Of a stretch of DNA of 17,926 nt, positions 1 to 8,174 are shown one piece after another (position 1 is the stretch's first letter; every line of letters starts with the position of its first letter). This DNA is from Bordetella parapertussis (lineage in GTDB: Bacteria > Pseudomonadota > Gammaproteobacteria > Burkholderiales > Burkholderiaceae_C). Under the pieces are notes generated by a model. That model was not told where the DNA came from, made no database searches, and saw only the letters and a program-made list of their open reading frames with translations. The position numbers and the translations under genes are program-made. The stretch spans positions 1 through 17,926 of the forward strand of contig CAMDSU010000016.1 in NCBI GenBank assembly GCA_945907335.1, given 5' to 3'.

Positions 1-195
1 TTGACCGCGGGGTTTGACCCCTTACGCGACGAGGGGCGCATGTACGCCAATGCCTTGTCAGCGGCTGGCAGCAGTGCCGAATACATTTGTTTCGAACGAC
101 AAATCCATGGCTTCATCACCATGGGTCGCATCATGCGTGAAGCCCACACCGGTGTTGCTGTGTGTGCGGATGCACTCAAACGTTATCTTTCTTAA
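1..195 (+). CDS. Alpha/beta hydrolase (esterase/lipase family), C-terminal end only
   Basis: The window opens inside this gene, so only the last 64 codons are present and the TTG at base 1 is an internal leucine codon, not a start. The fragment carries the two C-terminal catalytic elements of the hormone-sensitive-lipase type alpha/beta hydrolases: an Asp in the motif DPLRDEG (residues 7-13 of the fragment) and a His in HGF (residues 36-38). The nucleophile Ser and the oxyanion-hole HGG motif would lie upstream of the window. The family hydrolyses carboxylic esters; the substrate cannot be told from this piece. The stop is 11 bases before the 2Fe-2S subunit gene, so the two are probably co-transcribed and the esterase may act on the same substrate series as the molybdenum enzyme. 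Confidence 0.8.
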   Translation: MTAGFDPLRDEGRMYANALSAAGSSAEYICFERQIHGFITMGRIMREAHTGVAVCADALKRYLS

Positions 196-206
196 GGACC
201 GGCTCC

Positions 207-668
207 ATGAAACTCCATGTCAACGGAAAAAACCACGAACTCGATGTAGAACCCGAAATGCCATTGTTATGGGCATTGCGCGATGAACTTGATATCAAAG
301 GACCAAAGTATGGTTGCGGCATCGCACAGTGCGGCGCATGTACTGTGCTACTCAACGGTGAACCGGTGCGCTCTTGCAGTTATCCCGTGTCATCGGCGGA
401 CGGTCAAAAAGTGGTCAGCATCGAAGGCCTGGCCGATAAGGGCAAGTTGCATGCGGTGCAACAAGCCTGGATTGACCATCAGGTGCCGCAATGCGGCTAT
501 TGCCAAGGGGGACAAATGCTCGCTGCTGTGGCCTTGCTCAAGAAAAAACCCAAGCCGACCGATCAAGACATAGATGCGGCCATGACGCATATTTGCCGTT
601 GCGGTACCTATGCCCGCATACGCACCGCCATCCATGCAGCAGCTCGTCAAGCCGGGGGTAAATCATGA
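207..668 (+). CDS. 2Fe-2S subunit of a molybdenum hydroxylase (isoquinoline 1-oxidoreductase alpha / IorA-like)
   Basis: This 153-residue protein is the small electron-transfer subunit of a xanthine-dehydrogenase-family enzyme. The N-terminal half is a plant-type ferredoxin fold with cluster ligands C37, C42, C45 and C57 in the pattern [11 protein letters not shown]. The C-terminal helical domain holds the second cluster with C96, C99, C130 and C132 (QCGYC and CRCG). Length and both cysteine sets match the IorA family, so the subunit looks intact. I chose ATG 207 because AAGGA at 194-198 sits at normal spacing; an open frame extends upstream to 162 but overlaps the previous gene and lacks family similarity. 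There is no signal peptide; subunits of this type are normally carried out folded with the Tat-tagged large subunit. Its stop overlaps the next start by four bases (ATGA), so the two subunits are translationally coupled. Confidence 0.93.
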   Translation: MKLHVNGKNHELDVEPEMPLLWALRDELDIKGPKYGCGIAQCGACTVLLNGEPVRSCSYPVSSADGQKVVSIEGLADKGKLHAVQQAWIDHQVPQCGYCQGGQMLAAVALLKKKPKPTDQDIDAAMTHICRCGTYARIRTAIHAAARQAGGKS

Positions 669-2818
669 ACCACTTGTCTATCAACCGTCGCTTGTTCTTG
701 CAAGTCAGTGGCAGCACAGCCGCCACCTTGAGTCTTGGTTTTGTGTGGCCGCAATCCGCTGCCGCTGCAGACAGCACTGAGGTCAATGCCTGGATTGACA
801 TCCATCCAGACGAATCGGTGGTCATTCGCTATGCTCGTACCGAAATGGGCCAAGGCAGCCGCACCTCTGCGCCGATGCTGATTGCTGAAGAGCTGGAAGT
901 CGATTGGAAAAAAGTGCGTATCGTGGACGTGCCGGCGCATGACAACTTGCGTCGTAAACGGGTGTATGGCGATATGGCCAGTGTGGGCAGTCGCACCATT
1001 CGCAATTCGCAAGACTATTTGCGCAAAGCAGGTGCTGCTGCTCGCATCATGTTGGTTGAAGCAGCAGCCCAACGCTTTGGCGTCTCAGCATCCGAATGCA
1101 AAGCCAGCATGGGTATGGTGGTGCACAGCGCCAGCGGTAAAAAACTCAGCTACGGACAACTCGCAGGCGATGCAGCGAAATTGACACCGCCGAAAGACAT
1201 CCCCTTAAAAGACCCAAAAACTTGGACGCTGGCAGGCAAATCGCTGCCACGCGTGGATATCGCAGACATCGTCACTGGCAAGATCCGCTACGGCGTTGAT
1301 GTGCAATTGCCAGGCATGCTGCACGCGGCCATCGCCCAATCACCGGTCTTTGGCGGCAAAGCCACAACGGTCGACAGCAGCAAAGTAGACAACCGTCGCG
1401 GCATCGTCAAAGTCATCAACCTTGGTGAATTCGTCGCTGTGGTGGCGGACAACTGGTGGCGTGCCAAAGAAGCCTTGCGCGATGTGTCTATCGAATGGGA
1501 CAACGGCAAAAATGGCGCGGTCAACAGTGCCCAAATCATGCAGGTTTACCGTGACGGCTTAAGCCACAAAGAACCCGCAATCGCCCGCAACGACGGCGAC
1601 ACCTTGGCTGCATTGGCTGCAGGCCAAGTCGTAGAAGCCGAGTACTACACCCCGTATTTGGCCCACGCCACCATGGAGCCCATGGTGTGCACAGCCATGT
1701 GGACAGAAAACCAACTCGACATCTGGGCCTCCACTCAAAACCCAGAATCCACACTCACTGCAGCAGCCTCGACCGCTGATATTGCACAAGAAAAAGTGCG
1801 TGTGTACGCCATGCAAATGGGCGGTGGACTGGGACGCAAAAGCCCGCAAGATTTCACACGCCAAGCCGTGGCTATTGCCATGCAAATTCCTGGCAAGCCT
1901 ATCAAACTGATGTGGAGCCGTGAAGAAGACATGCAGCACGATTTGTACCGTCCCGCCAGTCTGGTGCGCATGCGCGCCACCGTGGACCAGGTCGGAAAAC
2001 CCAATGCGCTGCACGTACGCGTCAGCGCACCTTCATTGTTTTCGCAACTGCTGCGTATGCCTTTACAAAACGGTGTGGACCAGCAAGCCGTGGCCTGTTT
2101 CAACGACCATCCCTACGCCATTCCCAACACCTTGGTTGACTTTGCCATTCGCACCACCCATGTGCCCGTGGGCTTTTGGCGCACGGTAGGTCATTCACAA
2201 AATCCTTTTGTCCGCGAATGCTTTCTTGATGAATTGGCACACGCGGCAGGACAAGACCCGCTGGCTTATCGCTTGTCGCTGTTGCCCGACAACGAAAAAG
2301 CCAACCGCGATAAAAGCATTTTGCAAGCCGTGGCCAAGGCCGCTGACTGGGGCAAACCATTGCCCAAAGGCGTACACCGCGGCATCGCCAGTGTCGATGG
2401 CTATGGCAGTTGGACCGCATGTGTCTGCGAGGTGTCGGTCAACGCCAGAGGTGAAGTCAAAATTCACCGCATCGTCATCGGGATCGACCCGGGCTATGCG
2501 GTCAACCCGGACAACATTAATGCGCAATTGCAAGGCAGCGTGGTGCATGGATTGACAGCAATTTTCTGGGGCGAGATGACGTTCAAAGACGGCCGCGTTG
2601 AGCAATCCAATTTCCTCGACTACCGCATGATGCGTATGAATGAAATGCCCAAGGTCGAAACCGTGATCGCAGCTACTGGCGGTTTTTGGGGTGGGGTCGG
2701 TGAACCTGCGCAAGCCCCGCTCGCACCGGCACTGGGCAATGCCTTGTTTGCCGCGACTGGCAAGCGCATTCGTTCGCTGCCTTTGAAAAACCACGGTTTG
2801 TCTCTCGCCAGGGCATGA
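665..2818 (+). CDS. Molybdopterin-binding subunit of periplasmic xanthine-dehydrogenase-family enzyme (IorB / aldehyde-dehydrogenase-like), Tat-exported
   Basis: This 717-residue protein is the catalytic subunit that pairs with the upstream 2Fe-2S protein. The N-terminus has a twin-arginine signal (NRRLFLQ, residues 7-13, followed by a hydrophobic stretch and an Ala-rich cleavage region near 31-35), so the enzyme should be folded and cofactor-loaded in the cytoplasm and exported. The glycine-rich cofactor motif MGGGLGRK lies mid-protein, and the catalytic glutamate is E680 in GGVGEP. Related enzymes hydroxylate N-heterocycles such as isoquinoline or oxidise aldehydes to acids and donate electrons to c-type cytochromes; the substrate is not readable here. 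No cytochrome domain is fused to it. Notably, its stop overlaps the start of soxX by four bases, so a c-type cytochrome gene is coupled directly downstream. A second enzyme of this class lies at the right edge of the window. Confidence 0.92.
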   Translation: MNHLSINRRLFLQVSGSTAATLSLGFVWPQSAAAADSTEVNAWIDIHPDESVVIRYARTEMGQGSRTSAPMLIAEELEVDWKKVRIVDVPAHDNLRRKRVYGDMASVGSRTIRNSQDYLRKAGAAARIMLVEAAAQRFGVSASECKASMGMVVHSASGKKLSYGQLAGDAAKLTPPKDIPLKDPKTWTLAGKSLPRVDIADIVTGKIRYGVDVQLPGMLHAAIAQSPVFGGKATTVDSSKVDNRRGIVKVINLGEFVAVVADNWWRAKEALRDVSIEWDNGKNGAVNSAQIMQVYRDGLSHKEPAIARNDGDTLAALAAGQVVEAEYYTPYLAHATMEPMVCTAMWTENQLDIWASTQNPESTLTAAASTADIAQEKVRVYAMQMGGGLGRKSPQDFTRQAVAIAMQIPGKPIKLMWSREEDMQHDLYRPASLVRMRATVDQVGKPNALHVRVSAPSLFSQLLRMPLQNGVDQQAVACFNDHPYAIPNTLVDFAIRTTHVPVGFWRTVGHSQNPFVRECFLDELAHAAGQDPLAYRLSLLPDNEKANRDKSILQAVAKAADWGKPLPKGVHRGIASVDGYGSWTACVCEVSVNARGEVKIHRIVIGIDPGYAVNPDNINAQLQGSVVHGLTAIFWGEMTFKDGRVEQSNFLDYRMMRMNEMPKVETVIAATGGFWGGVGEPAQAPLAPALGNALFAATGKRIRSLPLKNHGLSLARA

Positions 2819-3228
2819 AGCACCTTTGGTTTGCCACAGTTATGTTCAGCGCTGCATCGGCATGGGCGTCAAGCGATACCATGCCCGCCACAGCCTCGGC
2901 TGCTAACGCCAACCCAGAGCGCGGTCGCAAACTGTTGGTCAACCGACAAGAAACCGGTTGCGTGCTGTGCCACGCCATTCCGGGCATGAAAGAAGGCGGT
3001 GACATGGGCCCAAACCTCAATGGCTTGAGCCAACGCCTGAGTGCCGAACAAATTCGCTATCGCATAGCCGATCCCCGTTTGCTCAACCCGCAAACTTTTA
3101 TGCCCGCCTACTTCAGCACGCAAGGCTTGCACAATGTGGCTAAGCCACTGGTTGGCAAAACGATACTGACCGAGCAAGGACTGGAAGATATCGTTGCCTA
3201 TTTGCTAACTGCCAACAAAGGACCTTGA
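2815..3228 (+). CDS. soxX: SoxX, monohaem c-type cytochrome of the SoxAX complex
   Basis: This 137-residue protein has a secretion signal (about residues 1-18, ending in an AWA-type site), one haem attachment site CVLCH at 49-53, and a likely axial methionine M96 in QTFMPAYF, followed by a C-terminal helix ending in DIVAYLL. Length and motif order match SoxX, the small subunit that pairs with SoxA. In the known pathway SoxAX couples thiosulfate to the cysteine of SoxY and passes electrons to other cytochromes. The identification rests on the motif order and on the soxY-soxZ-soxA genes that follow at once. The start ATG overlaps the stop of the molybdopterin subunit (ATGA at 2815-2818), and the stop shares one base with the soxY ATG. 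Coupling to a molybdenum hydroxylase is unusual for soxX. Confidence 0.88.
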   Translation: MKHLWFATVMFSAASAWASSDTMPATASAANANPERGRKLLVNRQETGCVLCHAIPGMKEGGDMGPNLNGLSQRLSAEQIRYRIADPRLLNPQTFMPAYFSTQGLHNVAKPLVGKTILTEQGLEDIVAYLLTANKGP

Positions 3229-3737
3229 TGTTGCCATCGTTATCGCGCCGCGATTACCTGATCCGTTTTTTACAAACCACTGTCGGCGCATGGGGCGTTG
3301 GTGTTGGATTAACGAATGCGCAAGACATGTCTGTGCTGGGCCGCGTGCAAGACTTGAGCGATGCACGGTTGCGCAATTTTGAGGAAATGGTGGCGCCTTA
3401 TGTGGTGCGTCAAACGATGAAGCACGAAGGCGTCACCTTGTCTTTGCCTATGTTGGCAGACAACGGTCACTTGGTACCTCTGAGCCTCAAGGTAGACAGC
3501 CCCATGACCGAGGCCTCACATGTGACCCACATCTACCTGATCTCGCAGCGCAACCCTGTGCCATTGATGGCGATGTTTGTGCTGGGTCCGTGGAATGGGC
3601 GCGCTGAACTGAGCATGCGTGTGCGCTTATCAGGCACTCAAATGGTGGTGGCCTTGGCCCGTTTGTCTGACGGTACTTTTCGCTATGAAACGCAAGAAGT
3701 GGTCGTCACTGAAGCGGCTTGCATTGACAACGGATAA
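3228..3737 (+). CDS. soxY: SoxY-like sulfur carrier with a non-canonical C-terminal arm
   Basis: SoxY carries sulfur intermediates as covalent adducts on a C-terminal cysteine while bound to SoxZ. The ATG at 3228 overlaps the soxX stop (TGATG) and gives 169 residues; a TTG one codon earlier is possible but less likely. A twin-arginine motif, SRRDYL at residues 6-11, precedes a hydrophobic segment, matching the Tat export known for SoxY. The middle of the protein has the immunoglobulin-like strand pattern of the family. The odd point is the tail: canonical SoxY ends in a flexible GGCGG arm, whereas this protein ends VTEAACIDNG. It has a single cysteine, C165, five residues from the end instead of three, without the flanking glycines. 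A carrier role remains possible because the lone C-terminal cysteine is kept, but reactivity or partner proteins may differ. It may belong to a SoxY paralogue family. Confidence 0.82.
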   Translation: MLPSLSRRDYLIRFLQTTVGAWGVGVGLTNAQDMSVLGRVQDLSDARLRNFEEMVAPYVVRQTMKHEGVTLSLPMLADNGHLVPLSLKVDSPMTEASHVTHIYLISQRNPVPLMAMFVLGPWNGRAELSMRVRLSGTQMVVALARLSDGTFRYETQEVVVTEAACIDNG

Positions 3738-3740
3738 GGC

Positions 3741-4091
3741 ATGACAACTGCACGATTACAAGTTCCCAACCGCATCATCGAAGGCGATGTGTTCAAGTTG
3801 CGTTTGCTGGTCCAGCACCCGATGGACAGCGGTTTTTTGCGCGATCTAGAGGGTGTGTTGGTCAAGCGCAATGTGATCCGACATTTGCAATGCATCTTGC
3901 ATGACAAGGAAGTGTTTCGGGTGGAGCCCACCACTGGCACGTCAGCCAACCCATTGTTTGAGTTTTACCTGCGTGCCACCCGCTCTGGTGAACTCTATTT
4001 CCGTTGGGTAGACGACAAAGGCTATATCGGCGAACTGCGCCACAACTTGGTGGTTGAACCCGCCAATCAATCGCAGGCCCCGAAGTCCTGA
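3741..4091 (+). CDS. soxZ: SoxZ, partner subunit of the SoxYZ sulfur carrier
   Basis: This 116-residue protein has no signal peptide, as expected, since SoxZ is exported together with the Tat-tagged SoxY. Family features include HPMDSG at residues 26-31, an NVI segment at 44-46, ANP at 69-71, FY at 75-76 and the C-terminal strand containing WVDDKG (89-94), all in the positions normal for SoxZ. The tail is about ten residues longer than the shortest members. It begins three bases after the soxY stop and ends one base before the soxA start, so it is translated in the same operon. A partial carrier arm change in SoxY makes it worthwhile to look at the SoxY-SoxZ interface here, but nothing in SoxZ itself looks degraded. 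Confidence 0.88.
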   Translation: MTTARLQVPNRIIEGDVFKLRLLVQHPMDSGFLRDLEGVLVKRNVIRHLQCILHDKEVFRVEPTTGTSANPLFEFYLRATRSGELYFRWVDDKGYIGELRHNLVVEPANQSQAPKS

Positions 4092-4092
4092 C

Positions 4093-4908
4093 ATGTTGTT
4101 GCCCATCACCGCTTTGAAACGCTGCTGTGTTTTTTGGGGTCTGGCGTGGCTTGGCATGCTCGTGTTCGCTGCACCATTGCATGCCCAACAACGTCTGATT
4201 GCGTTGGACAAATTGCAATCCGGCTTGGCATTTACCGGTCCCGAAATTTTGGATTTGCAGGCCGATGATTTCGCCAATCCGGCGCTTCCCGCCATGGACA
4301 AGGGCGCGAAGTTGTGGAAGCAAGTAGCTGGCAAATCCGACAAAAGCTGCCAGTCCTGCCATGGCGAAACAAGCGCCAGCATGAAAGGCGTGGCCACGCG
4401 CTATCCCGCCATAGACAAAGCCAGCGGGCAATTGTTCAACCTTGAAGACCGCATTCGGCAGTGCCGACAAAAAAATCAAAAAGCCAGTGAGTGGCCATTG
4501 GAGTCCGACGAATTGCTGGCCATGACCTTATTCGTCACCTCGGCGTCTAACGGCATGCCTATCAAAGTGAGTGTTGAAGGCAAAGCACAATCGCATTTTG
4601 AGGCAGGTCAAAAAATATTCATGACACGTCAAGGCCAAATGAACTTGGCTTGCACGCAATGCCATGACCAGCGCTACGGCATCAAATTGTTTACTGACAA
4701 ACTGAGCCAAGGCCAGCCCAATGCCTACCCCGCCTACCGTATCGAATGGCAGCGCTTGGCTTCACTCGAGCGGCGTCTGCGGTTTTGCTACACCGGTGTG
4801 AAAGCAGAAGTTCCTGCTTGGGGACACAAAGACATGCGCGACATCAGTTTGTATTTGATGTGGCGCGCCCAAGGCTTGAGCATAGAAGTACCCTCGGTAC
4901 GCAAATAA
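4093..4908 (+). CDS. soxA: SoxA, dihaem c-type cytochrome of the SoxAX complex
   Basis: This 271-residue periplasmic protein has a signal peptide (about residues 1-31, ending LHA before Q). Two haem attachment sites are present, CQSCH at 86-90 and CTQCH at 187-191, so it is the dihaem form of SoxA. Cysteines C124 (RQCR) and C232 (RFCYTG) sit where the family has its axial thiolate ligands; the latter corresponds to the active-site cysteine that is found as a persulfide in characterised SoxA. All catalytic features therefore look intact. ATG 4093 is preferred over the in-frame GTG at 4054 because the GTG would run through the end of soxZ and put the signal peptide inside the protein. The gene is last in the operon; soxB does not follow. 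Its stop directly abuts the stop of convergent aroE, with no visible terminator between them. Confidence 0.9.
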   Translation: MLLPITALKRCCVFWGLAWLGMLVFAAPLHAQQRLIALDKLQSGLAFTGPEILDLQADDFANPALPAMDKGAKLWKQVAGKSDKSCQSCHGETSASMKGVATRYPAIDKASGQLFNLEDRIRQCRQKNQKASEWPLESDELLAMTLFVTSASNGMPIKVSVEGKAQSHFEAGQKIFMTRQGQMNLACTQCHDQRYGIKLFTDKLSQGQPNAYPAYRIEWQRLASLERRLRFCYTGVKAEVPAWGHKDMRDISLYLMWRAQGLSIEVPSVRK

Positions 4909-5757
4909 CTACAGCGTGGCAATCACCGCTTGCCACAACGCTGGCGTCACCTCGGGCATGACACCAAACCAAGCGGCAAAACCCGGTCTGGCCTGATGCA
5001 ACAACATGCCCAAGCCATTGACAGTGGGGTTGCCCCTGTGTTGGGCGCGCTGCAGCAAATCGGTTTGAAGCGGCGTATAAACAATGTCTGATACCACCGC
5101 ATGCACAGGCAGTTTTGCCAAATCGATATCTAATGCGGGTTGACCTTGCATGCCTTGGGTGGTGGTGTTGACCAGCAAGGCTGCATCTGACAGTGCGTCA
5201 TGGCGGTGCTCCCATTCATAGGCACATACTGGCACACCGAATTCGTTTGCCAAGGCCTGAGCTTTGTCTAGGCTGCGGTTGATCAACCGAATGTCTGTCA
5301 CACCCGCATCGGCCAAGGCCCAAATGATGGCGCGGGCGGCACCACCCGCGCCCAAAACCACGGCAGCACCTTGCCTGGCCTGCCAACTCGGCTGCGCTTC
5401 ATGCAAACTTTGTATGTAACCGAAGGCGTCTGTATTGGTGCCGCGCAAACTGCCGTCCGGGTTGACCACGACCGTATTGACCGCCCCGATCTGGCGGGCC
5501 ACATCATCCAACTGGTGCACACAGGCCAAGGCGTCGACTTTGTGAGGCAAAGTCAGGTTACATCCTGCAAAACCCAAGGCGGACAAGCCGCTGAGCGCCT
5601 GGGGCAAAGCCACTGGATTGACCGCCAACGGCACATAAGCGCCGCGCAAACCCAATTGCTTGATCCAATGGCCATGAATCACCGGCGAGCGCGAATGGGA
5701 AATCGGCCAGCCCATGACGCCTGCCAAAACAAATTTGTCTGAAGTGTGTGTATGCAT
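4909..5757 (-). CDS. aroE: Shikimate dehydrogenase (NADP+)
   Basis: AroE reduces 3-dehydroshikimate to shikimate in the cytoplasm, in the pathway to chorismate and aromatic amino acids. The start ATG at 5757 gives 282 residues, the usual length; an open frame reaches 63 codons further upstream but overlaps the divergent gene and lacks similarity. Visible motifs are the shikimate-binding HSRSP (21-25), catalytic Lys73 in LPHKV, Asn94, Asp110 in NTDAFG, the dinucleotide-binding GAGGAA (136-141) with NRS (160-162) as the NADP phosphate-binding loop, and a C-terminal NGLGML motif. The gene looks complete and functional. It has no metabolic link with its neighbours, sits opposite to them, and is convergent with soxA at zero spacing, so it appears to be a housekeeping gene lying between two sulfur-related units. 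Confidence 0.96.
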   Translation of the reverse strand: MHTHTSDKFVLAGVMGWPISHSRSPVIHGHWIKQLGLRGAYVPLAVNPVALPQALSGLSALGFAGCNLTLPHKVDALACVHQLDDVARQIGAVNTVVVNPDGSLRGTNTDAFGYIQSLHEAQPSWQARQGAAVVLGAGGAARAIIWALADAGVTDIRLINRSLDKAQALANEFGVPVCAYEWEHRHDALSDAALLVNTTTQGMQGQPALDIDLAKLPVHAVVSDIVYTPLQTDLLQRAQHRGNPTVNGLGMLLHQARPGFAAWFGVMPEVTPALWQAVIATL

Positions 5758-5867
5758 GGTGTGCCAAGCATAGCGTTTGTCGCTGCCTTTTTTCCGCACA
5801 AGTCCTGCGCAGTATTTTTTTGCCAATGACTGTGAAACAATCGCACCTTCATTAAAAAAATGCTGAG
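5758..5867. promoter_or_regulatory. Divergent intergenic region between aroE and the dioxygenase-rhodanese gene
   Basis: These 110 bases separate two genes transcribed away from each other and must hold at least the start signals for aroE and for the fusion gene. On the minus strand a weak candidate pair is TTGTTT and AATACT with an 18-base spacer (about 5811-5840). On the plus strand I see no convincing -35/-10 pair and no strong ribosome-binding site ahead of ATG 5868. The region has several A/T runs. Promoter positions are inferred from layout only. Confidence 0.4.
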
Positions 5868-8174
5868 ATGTACGAAGCAACCAAGCCCCAGAGTCAAAGA
5901 CTGCACCAGTTTCTGGCCGACATGACCCGGCTGGTTGAGCTCTCACCCGCTGAAGACGAGCTTTTGACGCAAGCGCAGCAACTCATGGCGCCATTGTTGA
6001 CACATGACGATTGGCTGCACCCTGAATTGTCGCAAGCACATCCGCACCACCCGCAGCTCTATCTGATTTACGCAGATCCGGCCAACCGCTTCTGTGTGGT
6101 GAGCCTGGTGTCTGGCCCCGGTCAAAGCACGCCCATCCATGACCATACGGTTTGGGGGTTGAGCGGTGTTTTGCGCGGCAGCCAATCGTGCCAACCGTTC
6201 AGCAAAATGTCGGACGGCAGATGGGTACCCGCAGGTTTTCAAATAGACATGTTGCCCGGCAATATTGAAGCCGTATCGCCGCGCATCGGCGACGTGCACA
6301 AAGTTTGGAATCCGTTGCCTGATAAAGCATGCGTTTGTATTGAGGTGTACCAAGGAAACATTGGCGAGACGACCAGACACTTTTACCGCGAAGATGGTTC
6401 GCGACATGTGTTCGTGCAAGGCTATGCCAACTTACCCGGTATGCCGATTGCCGCCGCAGCCTCACAAGCGCCAGCGGCTCCTGTCATGGCTACGCCCGTT
6501 GTGTCGCCTTTGGCCGCCAATGTGAACGCGAACTCCCCTGAACCTATTGCAGTTGGTGCAACAACAGCCGCGCAAGACCACTCTTTCAAGCTGTCAACAT
6601 ACCCAGAAGTCAGACAGGCACTGCTGAACAAACAAGAAATTGCCCTGGTGGATGTCCGAGAAGAGCATGCTTATGCACAAAGCCATCCCCTGTTCGCTAT
6701 TCAACTGTCGATCGGTCGCATAGAAGCAGATGCGTGGCAACGTATTCCCAGACGTGACATACCCTTGGTGCTAATCGACAACGGTGAAGGTTTGAGTATT
6801 CGAGCCGCAGAACTGTTTCAGCGCATCGGTTACAGCGATATCCGTATTTTGCAAAATGGTCTGGCTGGTTGGGCGGCAGCCGGCGGCGAACTGTTCAGTG
6901 ATGTGAATGTGCCCAGCAAAGCTTTTGCTGAATGGGTCGAGGCGCAGCGCAAAACCCCCTCTTTCTCTGCCCAAGAAGTCAAAGCATTGATCGACAGTGG
7001 CGCAGACATGCTGGTACTGGATGCCAGCCGGTTTGACGAATACCAAACCATGAGCATTCCCGGTGCCATCCATGTGCCGGGCGGTGAGTTGGTGTTGCGC
7101 GCCCGCACGTTGGCACCGAGCGCCGCGACCCGTATCGTTGTCAATTGCACGGGTCGCACACGTAGCATCATCGGTGCGCAGTCGTTAATCAACGCCGGTA
7201 TTCCAAACCCGGTGTGCGCGCTGCGCAATGGCACCCTCGGATGGCAATTGGCTGGTTTGGCACTGACCACCAAAGCGCAGCAAACCTTTGGCGATTACAC
7301 CGAAGAGGACAGAAAAAAAACCGCTGCATCGGCCTTGGCATTGTTGTTTCGCGCAGGTGTGCAGCGCATTGACAGGCAAGCATTGCAGTTGATGCAAGCC
7401 GATCCCTATCGCACCACCTATGTCTTGGATGTGCGCACACCGCAAGAATACGCACAAGGCCATTTGCCAGGCGCCGTGAATGCCCCCGGCGGGCAATTGC
7501 TGTACGAAACCGACCATTACCTGACAGTGCGTGGCGCACGCGTGGTGGTTTACGACAACGATGGTGTACGTGCGTGCTTAGCGGCTTCATGGCTGGCGCA
7601 AATGGGCTGGGAATCTTGCGTGCTCAAAGATGCTTTACCCGAGCAGTTCACCGAGACTGAATCGCCAGCGCCAGATTTGCCAGACACTGTCGACCCCATC
7701 AAGGAAGTCGACCCATTGACGCTCAAAGAATGGTTGGCCAACCGCAGTAATCTGAGCATGGTCATTGATGTGGGTAACAGCAGTACCTATGTCAAAAAGC
7801 ATATTCCAGGTGCATGGTGGTTGTTGCGTTCGCAAATGGCCCAAGATTTCTCGCGGGTACACAAAGCCAACCGGTATGTATTGACCTGCGATGACGGACG
7901 CGCCTCTCGCTTTGCAGTGGCTGAATTACGCAATTTGGTCAGGCCCGGTATCGAGGTGTATTGGCTGCCAGGTGGCAACGCAAGTTGGATGGCGCAAGGC
8001 TACAGCACCCAGCAAGGCGAGTCGTATGTGGCCAGCCCGAGAATTGACAAATACCGTCGTTCCCATGAAGGGTCAGACCACATGACCGAGGCCATGCAAG
8101 CTTATCTGGAATGGGAGCAAGGTCTGGTTGAACAACTGCGCAAAGACGGCACCCACGGATTTAAAGTCATTTAG
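5868..8174 (+). CDS. Fusion of a thiol dioxygenase (cysteine-dioxygenase-type cupin) with four rhodanese domains
   Basis: This 768-residue protein begins with a cupin (about 1-190) of the bacterial cysteine/3-mercaptopropionate dioxygenase type. Its mononuclear iron ligands are H91 and H93 in PIHDHTVWG, and H144 in GDVHKVWN. An Ala/Pro-rich linker (about 195-235) leads to four rhodanese domains at about 240-340, 360-465, 500-590 and 615-715. At the catalytic loop, domain 2 has C427 (NCTGRTRS) and domain 4 has C674 (TCDDGRAS). Domains 1 and 3 have Asp at that place (D304 in LIDNGEG, D563 in YDNDGVR), so they look like non-catalytic partners, as in classic two-domain sulfurtransferases. No signal peptide is visible, so it should be cytoplasmic. 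The family oxidises a thiol to its sulfinate, and rhodaneses move sulfane sulfur; the fusion suggests channelled sulfur chemistry. The start is uncertain because no clear ribosome site precedes ATG 5868. Its last eight bases overlap the convergent glycosyltransferase. Confidence 0.9.
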   Translation: MYEATKPQSQRLHQFLADMTRLVELSPAEDELLTQAQQLMAPLLTHDDWLHPELSQAHPHHPQLYLIYADPANRFCVVSLVSGPGQSTPIHDHTVWGLSGVLRGSQSCQPFSKMSDGRWVPAGFQIDMLPGNIEAVSPRIGDVHKVWNPLPDKACVCIEVYQGNIGETTRHFYREDGSRHVFVQGYANLPGMPIAAAASQAPAAPVMATPVVSPLAANVNANSPEPIAVGATTAAQDHSFKLSTYPEVRQALLNKQEIALVDVREEHAYAQSHPLFAIQLSIGRIEADAWQRIPRRDIPLVLIDNGEGLSIRAAELFQRIGYSDIRILQNGLAGWAAAGGELFSDVNVPSKAFAEWVEAQRKTPSFSAQEVKALIDSGADMLVLDASRFDEYQTMSIPGAIHVPGGELVLRARTLAPSAATRIVVNCTGRTRSIIGAQSLINAGIPNPVCALRNGTLGWQLAGLALTTKAQQTFGDYTEEDRKKTAASALALLFRAGVQRIDRQALQLMQADPYRTTYVLDVRTPQEYAQGHLPGAVNAPGGQLLYETDHYLTVRGARVVVYDNDGVRACLAASWLAQMGWESCVLKDALPEQFTETESPAPDLPDTVDPIKEVDPLTLKEWLANRSNLSMVIDVGNSSTYVKKHIPGAWWLLRSQMAQDFSRVHKANRYVLTCDDGRASRFAVAELRNLVRPGIEVYWLPGGNASWMAQGYSTQQGESYVASPRIDKYRRSHEGSDHMTEAMQAYLEWEQGLVEQLRKDGTHGFKVI

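Noticed and set aside
2195..2794. Long open frame of 199 codons on the minus strand inside the molybdopterin subunit gene
   Set aside because: It is antisense to a strongly supported gene, has no recognisable domain, and is explained by codon bias of the true frame.
3700..3737. Frameshift as the cause of the unusual SoxY tail
   Set aside because: Reading the other two frames at the end of the gene does not give a GGCGG-like sequence, and the frame stops cleanly three bases before soxZ. A real variant is more likely, though resequencing would settle it.
4054..4092. soxA starting at the GTG inside soxZ
   Set aside because: It would bury the signal peptide 13 residues into the protein; ATG 4093 puts the signal peptide at the N-terminus.
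5758..5946. N-terminal extension of aroE to an upstream ATG at 5946
   Set aside because: It would add 63 residues with no family similarity and overlap the divergent fusion gene; ATG 5757 gives the standard AroE length and N-terminus.
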